DNA of 64,000 nt from Paracidobacterium acidisoli (GCF_003428625.2 NZ_QVQT02000002.1:1-64000), one strand, 5' to 3'; numbered from the stretch's first letter, positions 40,329-52,600 are shown. Made by a program: numbers and translations. The notes: generated by a model from the letters alone, not told the origin.

Positions 40329-41006
40329 TTATCTCACCAGACTCTGGCTGTGTGCGACTGAAACTCCGGACCGGGAGAATTCTCTCTCGATACTGGCGAC
40401 GGAATCGTTGAGATCGATTGCCATGCAGGCATCAGGAAGGATCACGGAAGCAAAACCGGCGCGCCGCGCGTCGACAGCGGAGAAGCCGACGCAGTAGTCA
40501 TAGGCCAGCCCGGCACAGAAAACGCGTGCGAATCCACGATCCCGAAGATAACTGGCAAGTCCTGTGGATGTGGTGTGGTCATTTTCGAAGAAAGTGGAGT
40601 AAGAATCGATTTCCGGGCGAAAGCCTTTGCGCAGGATCAGTTCTGCCTGAGGCAGGTGCAGGGTTGATGGAAAATCCGCTCCTGACGTTCCCTGAACGCA
40701 GTGATCAGGCCACAACACCTGTACGCTGTGGCCGGTCTGAATGGACTCAAATGGCTGCTTTCCTGGATGTGACGATGCGAAGGAGATATGTCCCGGAGGG
40801 TGCCAGTCCTGAGTGAGAATGATATGGGCGAAACGGACTGCAAGGCGATGAATGACTTCAATGACATGATCTCCGTGCGGAACGGGAAGACGACCTCCCG
40901 GGCAAAAATCATTCTGAACATCCACGACAAGCAGGACATCCTGGTCAGTTAATTGAATCCTGTTATGCGAACCATCGAATGTCTTCATGACGAAGCTCCG
41001 GCTCAT
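40329..41006 (-). CDS. pncA: Nicotinamidase (isochorismatase-like)
   Basis: Hydrolyses nicotinamide to nicotinate in NAD salvage. 225 residues with the catalytic Asp in LLVVDVQNDFCPGG, zinc-site Asp/His in TQDWHPPGHISF, the Lys in ILRKGF, and the nucleophile Cys in GLAYDYCVGFSA. ATG 41006 shares one base with the stop of the upstream gene (TGATG); ATG 40988 is an alternative. The coupling ties it to the RMD1-like membrane protein. Confidence 0.93.
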   Translation of the reverse strand: MSRSFVMKTFDGSHNRIQLTDQDVLLVVDVQNDFCPGGRLPVPHGDHVIEVIHRLAVRFAHIILTQDWHPPGHISFASSHPGKQPFESIQTGHSVQVLWPDHCVQGTSGADFPSTLHLPQAELILRKGFRPEIDSYSTFFENDHTTSTGLASYLRDRGFARVFCAGLAYDYCVGFSAVDARRAGFASVILPDACMAIDLNDSVASIEREFSRSGVSVAHSQSLVR

Positions 41007-42118
41007 CAGAACGGCTTGCCGCGAAAAAGAAAGACGAGCTCGATGATGAGAATGATGACCACGGTCAATTCCAGGAAGAATGCGCGTCCCTGATTGAACT
41101 GATCGACCATAAAGCGGTAGAGGTCTTCTGCCGTTCGGATTTTCTCCGAAACAAGATCTTTGTAGTCGGGCACGCCCACGCGGGCTGCCGCCAGTTTGTA
41201 AAGACGAGCGGAGAACATATCGCTAAGAAATTTGATCGCATTATCGGCGTGTTCGGTCAGCTCAACGACGTCGAGCAGCACGGTATGCAGGCGGGTTGCT
41301 GAGCGCGCCAGACGCCAGCGGGCAAGAAGACCGGTGCCGTTGTCCAGCGAGTCGTAGACGGTTTCGAGCTCAGCGGTCAAAAGCTCATCGTAGTGGCGGA
41401 ATTCCAGCAGCTGAGAATTGGCATATTCCAGCAATTGAACCGCAGTGTCCGCTCCGGGACCGGTGTCGTAAAGAAAAGCGCAGTTCCAGCCGATGACGGC
41501 AAGATCACAGGCGTAGTACGAGATGCGCGACTGGAGGACTTCGTTGATCTCACCTTCGGCCAGTGCAGCCACTTCACCGCGAACGACCTGGGCAATGCGA
41601 CTTCCGTCGGCTGTGATCATCTGGCTGGCTGAAGGTGAATCTGTCATCTCCTGTACATGGAAGATGAAATAGTCTTCGCTGAGCCATTCGGTGGTGTAGG
41701 GCTTGACCAGCGCCGGGGCGGCACGTTCAAGCCGCTGACGCACGATACGGCCGGCATGGGCTGAGAAATCAACATCCCATACCCACCGGCTGGAGAGGCG
41801 GACCAGAGTTTCCCAGTCACCTGAGAAGGGAAGCTCCAGTACGACGCTGATGATGCCGTAATCATAGTATTTAATTTCAACATCGAGGCGTTCGCCGCTT
41901 TCGAGCACCATCGGCTCGATCGTTTCCACGACAGGCGGGCGCTGATAACGGATGTATCCAGGGGCCGGATGCTTCAGGCTTGGCTGCTGAACAATACGTG
42001 CAGAAATGATCTGCTGGAGCTGATCGAGGCGAATTTCCTCACAGATATCGAACTGAATGAGAACGATCACGAAGCCATTCAGGGAAACTGGTGCGGACTG
42101 AGCGGCGACCTCTGGCAT
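41006..42118 (-). CDS. RMD1/DUF155-like membrane protein
   Basis: 370 residues, cytoplasmic except for one C-terminal membrane segment (FFLELTVVIILIIELVFLF). The middle has YACDLAVIGWNCAFLYD and LLEYANSQLLEFRHYDELL, and a helical pair-rich part (ARLYKLAAARVGVPDY) precedes the membrane anchor. This layout fits the RMD1/Sif family known from yeast mitochondria; function in bacteria is undefined. I am moderately sure of the family. ATG 42118 has GAGGT upstream. It overlaps pncA by one base and diverges from the Nudix gene. Confidence 0.55.
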   Translation of the reverse strand: MPEVAAQSAPVSLNGFVIVLIQFDICEEIRLDQLQQIISARIVQQPSLKHPAPGYIRYQRPPVVETIEPMVLESGERLDVEIKYYDYGIISVVLELPFSGDWETLVRLSSRWVWDVDFSAHAGRIVRQRLERAAPALVKPYTTEWLSEDYFIFHVQEMTDSPSASQMITADGSRIAQVVRGEVAALAEGEINEVLQSRISYYACDLAVIGWNCAFLYDTGPGADTAVQLLEYANSQLLEFRHYDELLTAELETVYDSLDNGTGLLARWRLARSATRLHTVLLDVVELTEHADNAIKFLSDMFSARLYKLAAARVGVPDYKDLVSEKIRTAEDLYRFMVDQFNQGRAFFLELTVVIILIIELVFLFRGKPF

Positions 42119-42165
42119 GGAAATGACCTCGCGTGTATCGCATGATAGCAATGAGGCAGGTCATT

Positions 42166-42624
42166 ATGACGAAACGGAGCGCCGGGCTGCTGATGTTTCG
42201 GCGGCGTGAGCAGGGGATCGAAGTCTTCCTGGTACATCCAGGCGGGCCGTTCTGGGCAAAGAAGGATTTGGGAGCATGGTCAATTCCGAAGGGTGAGATC
42301 GCCGAAAATGAGGATGGAATGGAGGCGGCCAAGCGCGAGTTTGCCGAGGAGACCGGCATGCAGCCGGAAGGGATTTTCTTTGCGCTGGGAGAGGTTCGAC
42401 AGGCTGGCGGCAAGGTTGTCACAGCCTGGGCGATGGAGGGGGATTTTGATCCCTCCACGTTAGTAGCCAACACCTGCGCGATTGAATGGCCGCCGCGGTC
42501 CGGGCAAAAGATGAAGGTTCCGGAGGTCGATCGTGGAGAATGGTTCTTACTGGAGACCGCGCGCGAAAAAATCCTTAAGGGACAGGGGGTCCTGCTGGAT
42601 ATGCTGCTCCGAATAGTGAACTGA
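42166..42624 (+). CDS. Nudix hydrolase
   Basis: 152 residues with a complete Nudix box, G-x5-E-x7-RE-x2-EE-x-G: GEIAENEDGMEAAKREFAEE then TG. It opens KRSAGLLMFRRREQGIEVFLVHPGGPFW, typical of the subgroup acting on diadenosine polyphosphates or similar nucleotides. ATG 42166 gives the compact family start. Substrate uncertain. Confidence 0.92.
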   Translation: MTKRSAGLLMFRRREQGIEVFLVHPGGPFWAKKDLGAWSIPKGEIAENEDGMEAAKREFAEETGMQPEGIFFALGEVRQAGGKVVTAWAMEGDFDPSTLVANTCAIEWPPRSGQKMKVPEVDRGEWFLLETAREKILKGQGVLLDMLLRIVN

Positions 42625-42760
42625 GACGCCGCACCATGTATGATGAGCCCGCTGCTTCTTTCCTCGAATGAGTCATTTACGGGTTTACAGTGGCTGATAT
42701 AGCAGAGTGCGGAAAACGGGCCGACGGATCAGGCTTACTTCTGCATCTCAAAGGAAAGTC

Positions 42761-45700
42761 ATGATGGAGTTTCACATTTCGCGCGAAGCCCGGGATCGCT
42801 ATCAGGTCAGCGATATGCTGTTTAACTTTGTTGGCAACGTTATTTTTGGCGATCTCTCGGCCTGCCGTGAACTGGCATATCGCATGAACGAGGTGCGCGG
42901 TACGGCGAACGATCCGGAACGCACGATTCATCCTGGGGCGCTCTTTGCCATGGGACTGATCGATGAGATCAGCCACGCGCTCATCGCCCATTACCGCAAA
43001 CAGCGCGACCCCGAGGTGACGCGTGCTGCTCTTGACTGGTTTGGCGCGAAGGTCGGAGAAGAGCATCTCGATCAGCTGTTGCGAGCTTTTGTGCGGGAGT
43101 TTCCAAACGTTGCGATTTATCGCGGTCAGCAAAAACCGGATGAGTGGCTGGAAGGCTCAACAGCAGATGGCATGTCTCATCGTGAGGCCGTGCTGGAAGA
43201 GCTGATTTTGTTATGGCTGGCGAATCGCAACCCGGCATTTCAACCCTTTCGTGAGCTTTACGACGATACAAAGCTGGCACAAAATACTGCGTATTCGCAG
43301 ATTACGACTGAGCTGAGCAGCTATTTTGCCACCCGTCCCGATACAGGTCTGGGCCGCGGCAGCCTTCTTGATCTGCTGCAGGCACCGATGGAAGCTGCTC
43401 CGGATTCACTGAGTGGGCAGCTGGCGTGGATTCGTCAGAACTGGGCTACGGGGCTGGGCAGTGCACTGGGCGAGGGACTGCGTCGCGTGTTGTTGGCTGC
43501 GGACGTCCTGAAAGAGGAAGAAGTCGCTGTCTGGATGCGGTTTCATCCGGCGTCGGAGCAGTGGCACCACGATCCATTTCCTGCCGGCAGCGTCCATGCA
43601 GAGGTTCCGTTTTACGAGCGAGCCGCGGGCGAGAGGCCTGGCGATCCGGAGTATGAGCGTTTCAGCCCCGATGTGGACTGGATGCCGAATGTCGTCATGG
43701 TCGCCAAGAGCACCTATGTCTGGCTGTCGCAGCTTTCGCGTCAATACAACCGCGCAATTGAACGGCTGGATCAGATTCCGGATGAAGAGCTGGATCTGCT
43801 TTCGCGCCGCGGACTGAATGCGCTGTGGCTGATTGGAATATGGGAACGAAGCCCGGCTTCGCAGACGATCAAACGACTTTGCGGGCAGCCGGATGCGGTA
43901 GCGTCGGCATATTCACTCAGCAGCTATCACATTGCCTGGGACCTGGGAGGGGAAGAGGCTTATCATAACCTGCGTGAGCGCGCGGCGCAGCGCGGCATTC
44001 GGCTCGCGAGTGATATGGTGCCGAATCACATGGGCATCGATTCACCCTGGGTGGTCGAGCATCCGGATTGGTTCTTGTCTCGGTGGGATTCGCCGTATCC
44101 GGCATACAGCTTCAATGGACCCGACCTGTCGAGCGATCCGCGTGTCGAGATCAAAATTGAGGATCATTATTACAACCAAAGCGATGCCGCTGTCGTGTTC
44201 CGCCGCCGCGACAACCATACGGGCGAAACCCGTTACGTGTATCACGGAAACGATGGGACCAGCTTTCCCTGGAACGATACCGCGCAACTGAATTATCTGC
44301 GTGCCGACGTGCGCGAACAGGTGATCCAGACAATTCTTCATGTGGCGCGGCAGTTTCCCATTATTCGCTTTGATGCAGCAATGACACTGGCCCGCAAGCA
44401 TGTACAGCGACTGTGGTTTCCGCTCCCGGGAACAGGAGGATCGATTCCTTCGCGCGCAGAATCGAGTATGACTCTGGAAGAGTTCGATGCGGCGATGCCG
44501 CATGAGTTCTGGCGTGAGGTGGTGGATCGCGTCGCTGCCGAGGTCCCCGGCACGTTGTTGCTGGCAGAAGCGTTCTGGCTGCTGGAGGGATATTTTGTTC
44601 GCACTCTCGGGATGCATCGTGTCTACAACAGCGCGTTTATGAATATGCTGCGCGACGAGGAAAACGCAAAGTATCGCTCAGTTATTAAAAACACAGTTGA
44701 ATTTGATCCGGATATTCTCAAGCGTTATGTGAACTTTATGAGCAATCCGGATGAGAGGACGGCAATCGATCAGTTTGGGACGGGTGATAAGTACTTTGGC
44801 GTATGCACTGTGATGTCGACATTGCCGGGGTTGCCGATGTTTGGCCACGGCCAGATTGAAGCGTTCACGGAGAAGTACGGTATGGAGTACAAAAGTCCAC
44901 GCTACGAAGAGGCACCCAACGAAGGCCTGGTGGAGAGGCATCAGCGTGAGATTGCTCCCCTGCTGAAGAACCGCGAGGTGTTTGCTGAGAGCGCGGAGTT
45001 CTCACTGTTTGATTTCTATAAGGATGATGGAACTGTAGACGAAAACGTCTTCGCCTATTCCAACCGCCTTGGAGATCGGCGGGCGCTGGTCATCTTTCAT
45101 AACAAGTATTCCGATACGACGGGCACTTTACATCGTTCAGCAGCGGGTATAGATAAAGGAACAGGCGCGCTGCATCAGCGTTTTTTGCATCAGGCACTGG
45201 GGTTGAATGCAGAAGATGGACTTATCTTTGCATATCATGACAATGCTACAGGGCTTCATTATCTGCGGCGCTCATCGGAGCTGACCTTTCAGGGATTGCG
45301 GCTGCAGCTGCGGGCATATCAGTACCACGTATTTCAGCATTGGCAGGAACTGCGTACGACCGATGAATACCCCTGGGACGCATTGTGCGATGAATTGAAT
45401 GGGCGCGGAGTGTGGAATCCCGATGAGGCGCTGTCGAAGTACAGGCTCCGGCCACTACATGAAGCGTTGCAGCAGGCTCTCGATCCGGCGCTGCTGCGCT
45501 GTCTGGCCGATATTGCCGAGTTTGAAGACGTGGAACACAGCAGGCATATCTCTCGCGCGAGCCAGCCACCGTGTAATCGCGACGAGGCTCTGAATGGGCT
45601 TGTAAAGCGAGCGGGGAAGTTCTTCACCGAAGCGAACGCCGCTCTGCGAACAGATGGAGAGACGGCAGGAACGTCATGGCGCTATGAGGCCGCGCAGATG

Positions 45701-46501
45701 TACAGCAGGCTGCTCATGGCGGCGACCAGGATTCCGCAACTGGAAGACGCTTTTGCTGGTGGATGGCCTGTGGATGCGCGTGCGGTTCTCCCCAGCCGCA
45801 GCCCGAGAGTGAATGCGATCCTGATCTGGGCTCCGGTGGCAGCCTGGTGTCTGGTGGAGGCCCTGGTTAAAACACATCCCATCGAGGAGGCCACCACAAT
45901 CTTCGATCGCCTCTATCTGCGTTCGGCGCTGGCAGAGAGCTTTCATCCGCTGGGTCTTAACGGCGACGATGGCTATCGTGCCGCCGCTCGTATCCGGATA
46001 CTGCTGAACGGCAAAGAAAGGCAGACTACTCTTAATCTTAACTGGAATGATCCTGACGTCTCCTGGTTGACCGGCCTGCACGAGGTGAACGGCATCCGCT
46101 GGTTCAACAAAGAAGCCCATGAGCAACTGCTGTGGTGGACCTGTCTGCCGGAATTGACGGAAATGCTGATGCAGAAGACAGAGAAAAAAGCGGCCGCCTC
46201 TGCAAAAGACTCAACCCTGGCATCAGCTATAGCCAAACGAATAACCGATGCGACAGAAGCAGCAAAGAAAGCGGGGTACCGGCTGGACCGGATGCGCGTA
46301 TCATCAAAGGTTTCGGCAGAAGTGGAAGGCAATATCGCCGCGGAAGGCAAGACAACGAAGATTGAAACCAAAGAGAACGCTCTGCCGCCGGAAGATTTGT
46401 CAGACCAGCAGGCCATGCAAAATGACAAAGCGGCTGGGACTTTATCGCAGACAGACGGCAGCGATGAAGGAGAACCCGGGCAGAACCGAAAAGTAAACTG
46501 A
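42761..46501 (+). CDS. Large multidomain GH13 alpha-glucan-active enzyme
   Basis: 1246 residues, cytoplasmic (no signal). Residues 1-300 are a helical region of unknown function. The GH13 barrel follows: region I DMVPNHM (418-424), nucleophile Asp538 in IIRFDAAMT, acid/base Glu603 in LLAEAFW, and region IV FMSNPDE with Asp664, where the usual NHD is NPD. All three carboxylates are present. After about residue 800 is another helical and mixed region, ending in a 100-residue charged tail. ATG 42761 follows AAAGGA; earlier codons are unlikely. It may remodel glycogen or trehalose-like glucans together with glgA, but the exact reaction is unknown. Confidence 0.8.
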   Translation: MMEFHISREARDRYQVSDMLFNFVGNVIFGDLSACRELAYRMNEVRGTANDPERTIHPGALFAMGLIDEISHALIAHYRKQRDPEVTRAALDWFGAKVGEEHLDQLLRAFVREFPNVAIYRGQQKPDEWLEGSTADGMSHREAVLEELILLWLANRNPAFQPFRELYDDTKLAQNTAYSQITTELSSYFATRPDTGLGRGSLLDLLQAPMEAAPDSLSGQLAWIRQNWATGLGSALGEGLRRVLLAADVLKEEEVAVWMRFHPASEQWHHDPFPAGSVHAEVPFYERAAGERPGDPEYERFSPDVDWMPNVVMVAKSTYVWLSQLSRQYNRAIERLDQIPDEELDLLSRRGLNALWLIGIWERSPASQTIKRLCGQPDAVASAYSLSSYHIAWDLGGEEAYHNLRERAAQRGIRLASDMVPNHMGIDSPWVVEHPDWFLSRWDSPYPAYSFNGPDLSSDPRVEIKIEDHYYNQSDAAVVFRRRDNHTGETRYVYHGNDGTSFPWNDTAQLNYLRADVREQVIQTILHVARQFPIIRFDAAMTLARKHVQRLWFPLPGTGGSIPSRAESSMTLEEFDAAMPHEFWREVVDRVAAEVPGTLLLAEAFWLLEGYFVRTLGMHRVYNSAFMNMLRDEENAKYRSVIKNTVEFDPDILKRYVNFMSNPDERTAIDQFGTGDKYFGVCTVMSTLPGLPMFGHGQIEAFTEKYGMEYKSPRYEEAPNEGLVERHQREIAPLLKNREVFAESAEFSLFDFYKDDGTVDENVFAYSNRLGDRRALVIFHNKYSDTTGTLHRSAAGIDKGTGALHQRFLHQALGLNAEDGLIFAYHDNATGLHYLRRSSELTFQGLRLQLRAYQYHVFQHWQELRTTDEYPWDALCDELNGRGVWNPDEALSKYRLRPLHEALQQALDPALLRCLADIAEFEDVEHSRHISRASQPPCNRDEALNGLVKRAGKFFTEANAALRTDGETAGTSWRYEAAQMYSRLLMAATRIPQLEDAFAGGWPVDARAVLPSRSPRVNAILIWAPVAAWCLVEALVKTHPIEEATTIFDRLYLRSALAESFHPLGLNGDDGYRAAARIRILLNGKERQTTLNLNWNDPDVSWLTGLHEVNGIRWFNKEAHEQLLWWTCLPELTEMLMQKTEKKAAASAKDSTLASAIAKRITDATEAAKKAGYRLDRMRVSSKVSAEVEGNIAAEGKTTKIETKENALPPEDLSDQQAMQNDKAAGTLSQTDGSDEGEPGQNRKVN

Positions 46502-46586
46502 AAGCATGACTGTTACCAAAGTGAAGAGGCAGTCAACATGGGAAGTGTGTATTTGTTGGCAATGTCGTGGACGTAATGGATTGCCC

Positions 46587-46615
46587 TTGACCGCTCTTAC
46601 GCGCTGATCTAAAGT
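46587..46615 (+). promoter_or_regulatory. Sigma-70-like promoter of the giant-protein cluster
   Basis: TTGACC (46587-46592) and TAAAGT (46610-46615) are separated by exactly 17 bases, close to TTGACA-N17-TATAAT. They lie 48 bases before the ATG of the 2552-residue protein gene, leaving an AT-rich leader. No comparable pair is seen inside the cluster. Confidence 0.5.
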
Positions 46616-46662
46616 TCTTCTGAAATAATTTGTAGAAATTTAGCGTAAGCGGGTGATAAGCA

Positions 46663-49600
46663 ATGCCCCTACGTCTGCCTTGGTGCGTGAAATCTGCACC
46701 TGTTTATTTTCTCGTCATCCTGATTTCAGGCTTTTTGGCAGGCGGCTTTCGGGCTGCTGCTTACGATGGCTCGATTTCAGGCTCTTCCCCCGAGCGCTCC
46801 GTTCTCCCACCAACTGTGGCAAGGCGGCAGGCGCAGAATCTTCCGTTGCTGTTTTTAAAAGATCCGAATGGCGTGCCAGGGGCAGACGGCGCATACAGCG
46901 GCCTCAACAGCGAATACGCTTTATGGGTGCGTCAGACGGGATTTTCCGTCGTTACTACCCACGTCGAGAATCACATCGCAGGCGTGCAGCTGCGGTTTGC
47001 AGGTGCAATGCCTGCAGGAGCGATGCGCGCGGAGCAGTCACCGACAAAGCTGAATGAATACATCGGTTCCGACCGATCAAAGTGGCAGGAAAATCTGCCG
47101 ACTTACCGACGGCTGATCACGAGTGAGATTTATCCAGGCATTCATGTGGAGTATTACGGCACGGGATCGCATCTGGAGCATGATTTTGTAATTGCGCCGG
47201 AAGCGGAGCCGGCGCGGGTCGTGATCGATGTGGGCGGCGCAGAGAAAATTGCGCGTGAAGCAGATGGATCATTGAGGCTGATGACGCGGTCCGGTGTCGT
47301 GAATATGCTTCGACCGCAGGCTTACCAGACAAATAAGGATGGAAGCCGGAGATCGATAGCTGCAGAGTATGTTGTTGCGGGAAATTCGATCCGTTTTCGG
47401 CTTGCCGATTACGACAGGCATCGCGAACTGATTATCGATCCGGTAATTGTGTGGTCGACATTTCTGAATGCTTCAGGCACTCTGTCGACCGGAACAACGG
47501 TGACCGGAATTGTTTCAGACGCGAGCGGGAATCTGTACCTGACAGGAAACGTGACGTCCACGGCGGCCTCAACAGCATTCGACAGTGCCGGTTTTTTCGG
47601 GCCCGGCAGTGCTGTTGCGAATGAAGATGGAAACAATCCGAGTGACAACACGGCGGATGCATTTGTCGCTGCATTACCGGCGAATGGTGAGGGCGCAGAA
47701 GCTTCGTGGGTGACGATTATCGGCGGGACTCTGGGCGCGACGTCTTCAGCAATTACGCTTGCTCCGACGACGCCCGGGCTGATTTATTTCGGCGGCAGCA
47801 CGGCGTCGGTCGATTTTCCTGCGACTTCAGGGGCATACTCGACTTCACGAGGGAGCATTGCCTCCGTGGGATGGATTGCAAGCCTGAATCTGAACGGCGC
47901 AATCCAGAGTGCGACGTTTGTTCCCGCCAGCTCGGGGACGACGGTGACCATAGCGGGCCTGGCAGTGGATTCGTCAGGGAATGTTACTGCGGCTCTGGGA
48001 GTAGATCCGACAGGCACGTTTCCGACGACGGCGAATGCGCTGGGATACACGACGAACCCCGGAGCCGCAGTGCTGGTGCTGAATGGAACACTGACAGGTA
48101 GCGCACAGCTGGCGACGTATTTGGGAGGGTTTACAGGAACAACGACGCTGGCATCGGTTGCCGTGGATGGACTGGGTGGAATTTATCTGGCCGGCGAATC
48201 GACCGGAGATTTCCCGGAGGCAGGTGCATTCTCACAGACGAACAGCTTTGCGCACAACAGCAGCGATGGCAGTACCGGGGACGTATTTGTTGCGAAGATT
48301 ACGCCGCCGGTCGGCGCAGCGACAACATACGGTGTGGCCTATGCTGCATGGCTGAGCGGAAGCGCGGCGGATGAGGCTTCCGGCCTGGCACTCGACGCGG
48401 CAGGGAATGCTTATGCCTTTGGCACTACAGCATCGAGCGATCTGAGAGCAAATTTCACCTATACGAATACTGCAGGTCCGGTAACAGCGCCGACTGCGGG
48501 CACGCTCAACGGCACGGCGATGCAACTGGTATTTCCAGCAAAGAGTACGGGCGGTACACCGGGCGGCTACTTGGCAAAGGTGGACGCAACTGGAAAACCA
48601 GTGGGTTTTACCTATCTTGGTGGCGATGGATCAGATTTTTTGCAGGGCGGCACACTGGACAGCAACGGAAATGTCGTTCTGGTAGGCAGCACAGATTCCA
48701 CGTCGGGCAAGTTTGTTCCTTCGGTTGCGGCCACGTTGCCTTCCGATATGCAAAATGCCGCTGGCACACACGCGTTCGCAGTGCAGATAAAAGGTGATCT
48801 GTCGGCAGGCTTGTACGATGCAAATCTGGGCCCGGTGGGGACTGGTCCGGCAACTGCCGCAATCACAGCCGATGCACAGGGACTGTCGTATGCTGCGCTG
48901 AACCTGACAGGTGTCGCGTATGCCTCGGCATCTGGCCTGCAAAGTGGGCAGGGAAGCAGCGCATCGACGCCTTATGTCGCAGCGCTGGCTGCAGCAACTC
49001 CGGGAACGGGGGCGGGGTTCAGGGTCGCGTCAGCGACCAACAATTATGGAGCGAACGGGCTTGCAGCTGGTGACGCTGTCTCGTGGATCTGGACACTAAC
49101 AGGACAAAACGGCGGTGCCAAAGATGTAGTCGTCAACCTGCCGGTGACTGCGAGCGCGAACAGTGCATTTACTGTCACCGGTGCAACCGGGACGGCATCT
49201 CCGGGCTCATGCGTGACAGGCGCGGGAGGACTCACATGCATAATTCCGTCACTTGGTGATGGCAGCAGCGTTACAGTCACTGCAGCGCTGACGCTGGGCG
49301 CCTCGGGTGGCCCTGCCGCCGGATTAACACTGATGGCAACCGGATATGACGCGGAAGGCGATCAGATTTCTCTGAACCAGGCAAGCGCGCCGCAACTGAG
49401 TCTGAGCATTGCGCAGTCGTCGGCTACTGTGTACGCGGCTGCATCGCAGACCGTGGCTCTGGCATTCAGCGGTACTGCTGAGGAGACATACACCTTCAAG
49501 GTGAGCAATGCGTCGGGCTATGTGGGAAGCAACGTTGTGATCACGCCGTCGCTACCTGCAAACTTCGTCGCAGTGACGGTCTCTCCGTCGACCTGCACCG

Positions 49601-52600
49601 CAATGACATGTTCTATCGCAACACTGGCCGCAAACGGCAGCAGCTCCTATTCGATCACCGGGTACTACAGCGACTCAGCACTGTTTCCGGACGCGACACC
49701 GGTGACGGTATTGCAGGATGTGAATGCCACTGCGGTTGCCACCGGAACGACGGCTGTAGATACGACAAAGGTGACCACAACGGTCAATCGAGGGTTCAGT
49801 ATTGGCAACTTCAGCGTGTCCGGTCCCGGTGCGTCATCCTTTGTTCTCGGTACAAATATTGCGCTGACGTACAACCTGACGAATACAGGTCCAGGTGCTG
49901 TCTATGGATTGCAGCTTGGCAACACGCTGACGGTCGGCGGGTTGACCATAAATGTGGTTTCGACAGGCAGCGGAATTTCCTGCAGCAGTTTTGGAAGCTG
50001 CACGATTCCGGTGCTGCCGGCCGATGGCGTGGCACATGCCTTCACCGCCACTGTGGTCTTTCCTGATGGCCCAGCCCCTGTCAATGCATCACTAGGATCG
50101 GGAACACCTGTAACGGTCGGCAGTACAATCACGGTTCCAACGGGCTTTACCGAGATATCAGGCAGCAATACGGGGAGCCTGGGTCCGATCACCGTGGAGC
50201 GATCGGCACATTTGAAAGTAAATACATCCCAGAGTGCTTATTCCGGTGCACAGACGGCGTTCAATCTGGGAGACACAGTCACCTATACGGTGACCGTGAC
50301 AAACTCTGGACCGAATCAGACAGGCACGACAGATACACTGCAGCTGACGCCTCCCTCAGGCAGTGCAGCTTTTACGGTCACGAATATCGCCGTACCTGCG
50401 GGAGGAAGCTGCGGGACGGGATCAAACCCGCTGTGTACTCTGCCGTCGATTCCGGCGAATCATTCTGTGACATTTACGGTGCAGGGTTCCTACGCGGATA
50501 CAGCAACCAATGCCGCGGTAACCGGGGCCGTGATCCCAGAGGCATTTTCGGCGGTCAGCACATTGAGGAGCGCGTCGGATTCGAATGCTGCGGGAACCGC
50601 TTCGGGCGATAACACGGCGACGGTGAACAGTCCGGTGCATCGCACGGCCACACTGGTGATTCCGACACCGACTGCGACGGGTGGCAGCCTGTCATGCCCG
50701 GCAGGTCAGTCGCCGTGCGTGTATATGGCCAATACCATTGCGTCTCCATATGGGCCAAACGATATCGCGAGCTACACAGTGCAGGTAAGTAACAATGGAC
50801 CTGACATAGCGACGGGCGTCAGTTTCACACTGCCGCTGCCGCAGGCGCTGAATGGAGCAACGGCACACATTGTGAATGTAACGACCGGACCAGTGGAGAC
50901 ACCTGGTACGCCTGCATTTGGAAGCGCCGTGAGTTGTACCGCAACAGCGGCGTCGATCAGCTGTTCAGGCGGAAATCTGCCGGTGGGAACGAATGTGCTG
51001 ACGGTAACCTTCGCCGGTACGTATGATGCTGCGACGGTTCCCACCGCGTCGACTGCAGTCGCTGCGGCCAGCACTGCAACGGTATCGACGACAGCAGCGA
51101 GTGCGGGCCAGCCGGCAAGCGGATCAACAACTGTAGCGAGCGCGCTCCCCTCGATATACGTGGCGCGGGCGGTTCATCTGAAGCTGACGAAGACGCGGAA
51201 CATCGCGATCGATATACCGGCGGCGACGTTCGCAATTCGAACAGATGGCAATGGGCAACCGGTAATCAATCTGGATGAGCATCCAGGCCAGCTGATAGCA
51301 GGAGCTAATGACGCTCTGGAGTTCGATTTCACACTGAGCAACCTGGGTGCGAATGCGGCTCCGGCAGGATGGACAACCGTGACGGAGATGCTGCCTCCGT
51401 ATTTTGAAATTGTCACAGCTCCGAATCCATCCGTGGCGAGTTGTGTCGTTGCAGGGGCCACCATTACGGCAGGTTACATGACGGGCGCAGGCGGTGCTGC
51501 GATGAGCTGCACTCTGTCGGGCAGTCTCGCGGGTGGCTCTGCGCTCAGCCCCGCCGGTGCATGCACGGTAAATGCGGCGTTCCTTTGCTATCAGGGAAAG
51601 TTTATCGATGGAAAGGGAGCGGCAGCAGATATTACAGGATCACCCGTCAGCGGATGGACTCCTGAGATTCCGCTGATTGCAGCATCCTCGAAGGCGGTGT
51701 CGACGAACGGGATGACTTTGGTACCAGATGCAGTCGATCCGGTGAGTAACAGCGATGCTGCCAGCGGCACTATTCCTTTCAGTGTGCAGAGAGTCGTGCA
51801 TTTGCATGTGCTGAGCTCGAAGATCATGCAGACGAATGAGACGGCACTGGCACCGGTGGGCGGTGTGAGTGGAGCCGGTATCGCCGAGGCTCAGACCGCA
51901 GTGCAGGGCGGGGCTGTGGCGAATTATCTTCGGTATGAAGCGACAGTGGTGAACGATGGGCCGAACTGGTCGGTACAACCGCAGCTGACTGCGGCGACAG
52001 ATAAAAACTTTACGCTGGTGGGCGAGCCGCTGAATGGCGCAGTGATTGCCTATGCCTCTACGGCTGCGGCAGGTTCGGGCACGAGTACTGGTCAGGCACT
52101 TGGCCCGCTGAGCCAGATGAGCAGTGCAGCGGAGCTGTTTGATTTTGATGGATTTTATGGCCTGTCAGCGTTTGCCAATGAGAACTGCGATGTGCAGACG
52201 GGCGCCCCGGCGAATTCATTATGTGGAACCACAGCTCAGACGCAGGCCTTTGCCTTTGGCAGTGTTGCGGATGCAAAGGCGGAGGATAACAGGAATGGCA
52301 ATGTGCCGCTGCCTCCGCTCCTGGCCATTCTGCCGGTGACAGTGGTGAACACGCCCGTTGGAAGCTCATTTACGCTGCAGCCGTATGATCCTGCGCAGAC
52401 TGCAGGAAGCAATGTGCCGCTGACGCTGACGATTCCGGCGGTTAGCCAGGCCGGAATTACCAGCGTGGAGCAGGTAAAAGCTTCACAAAGTGACGGCGAT
52501 TTACCGGTGGCCGCTGCGGCAACAGCTGCTTACGCGAAGGGTGCAAAGCTATATGTGTATGGCTCTCCGTCGACAAGTAATGCAACGCAGCCCGGACCGT

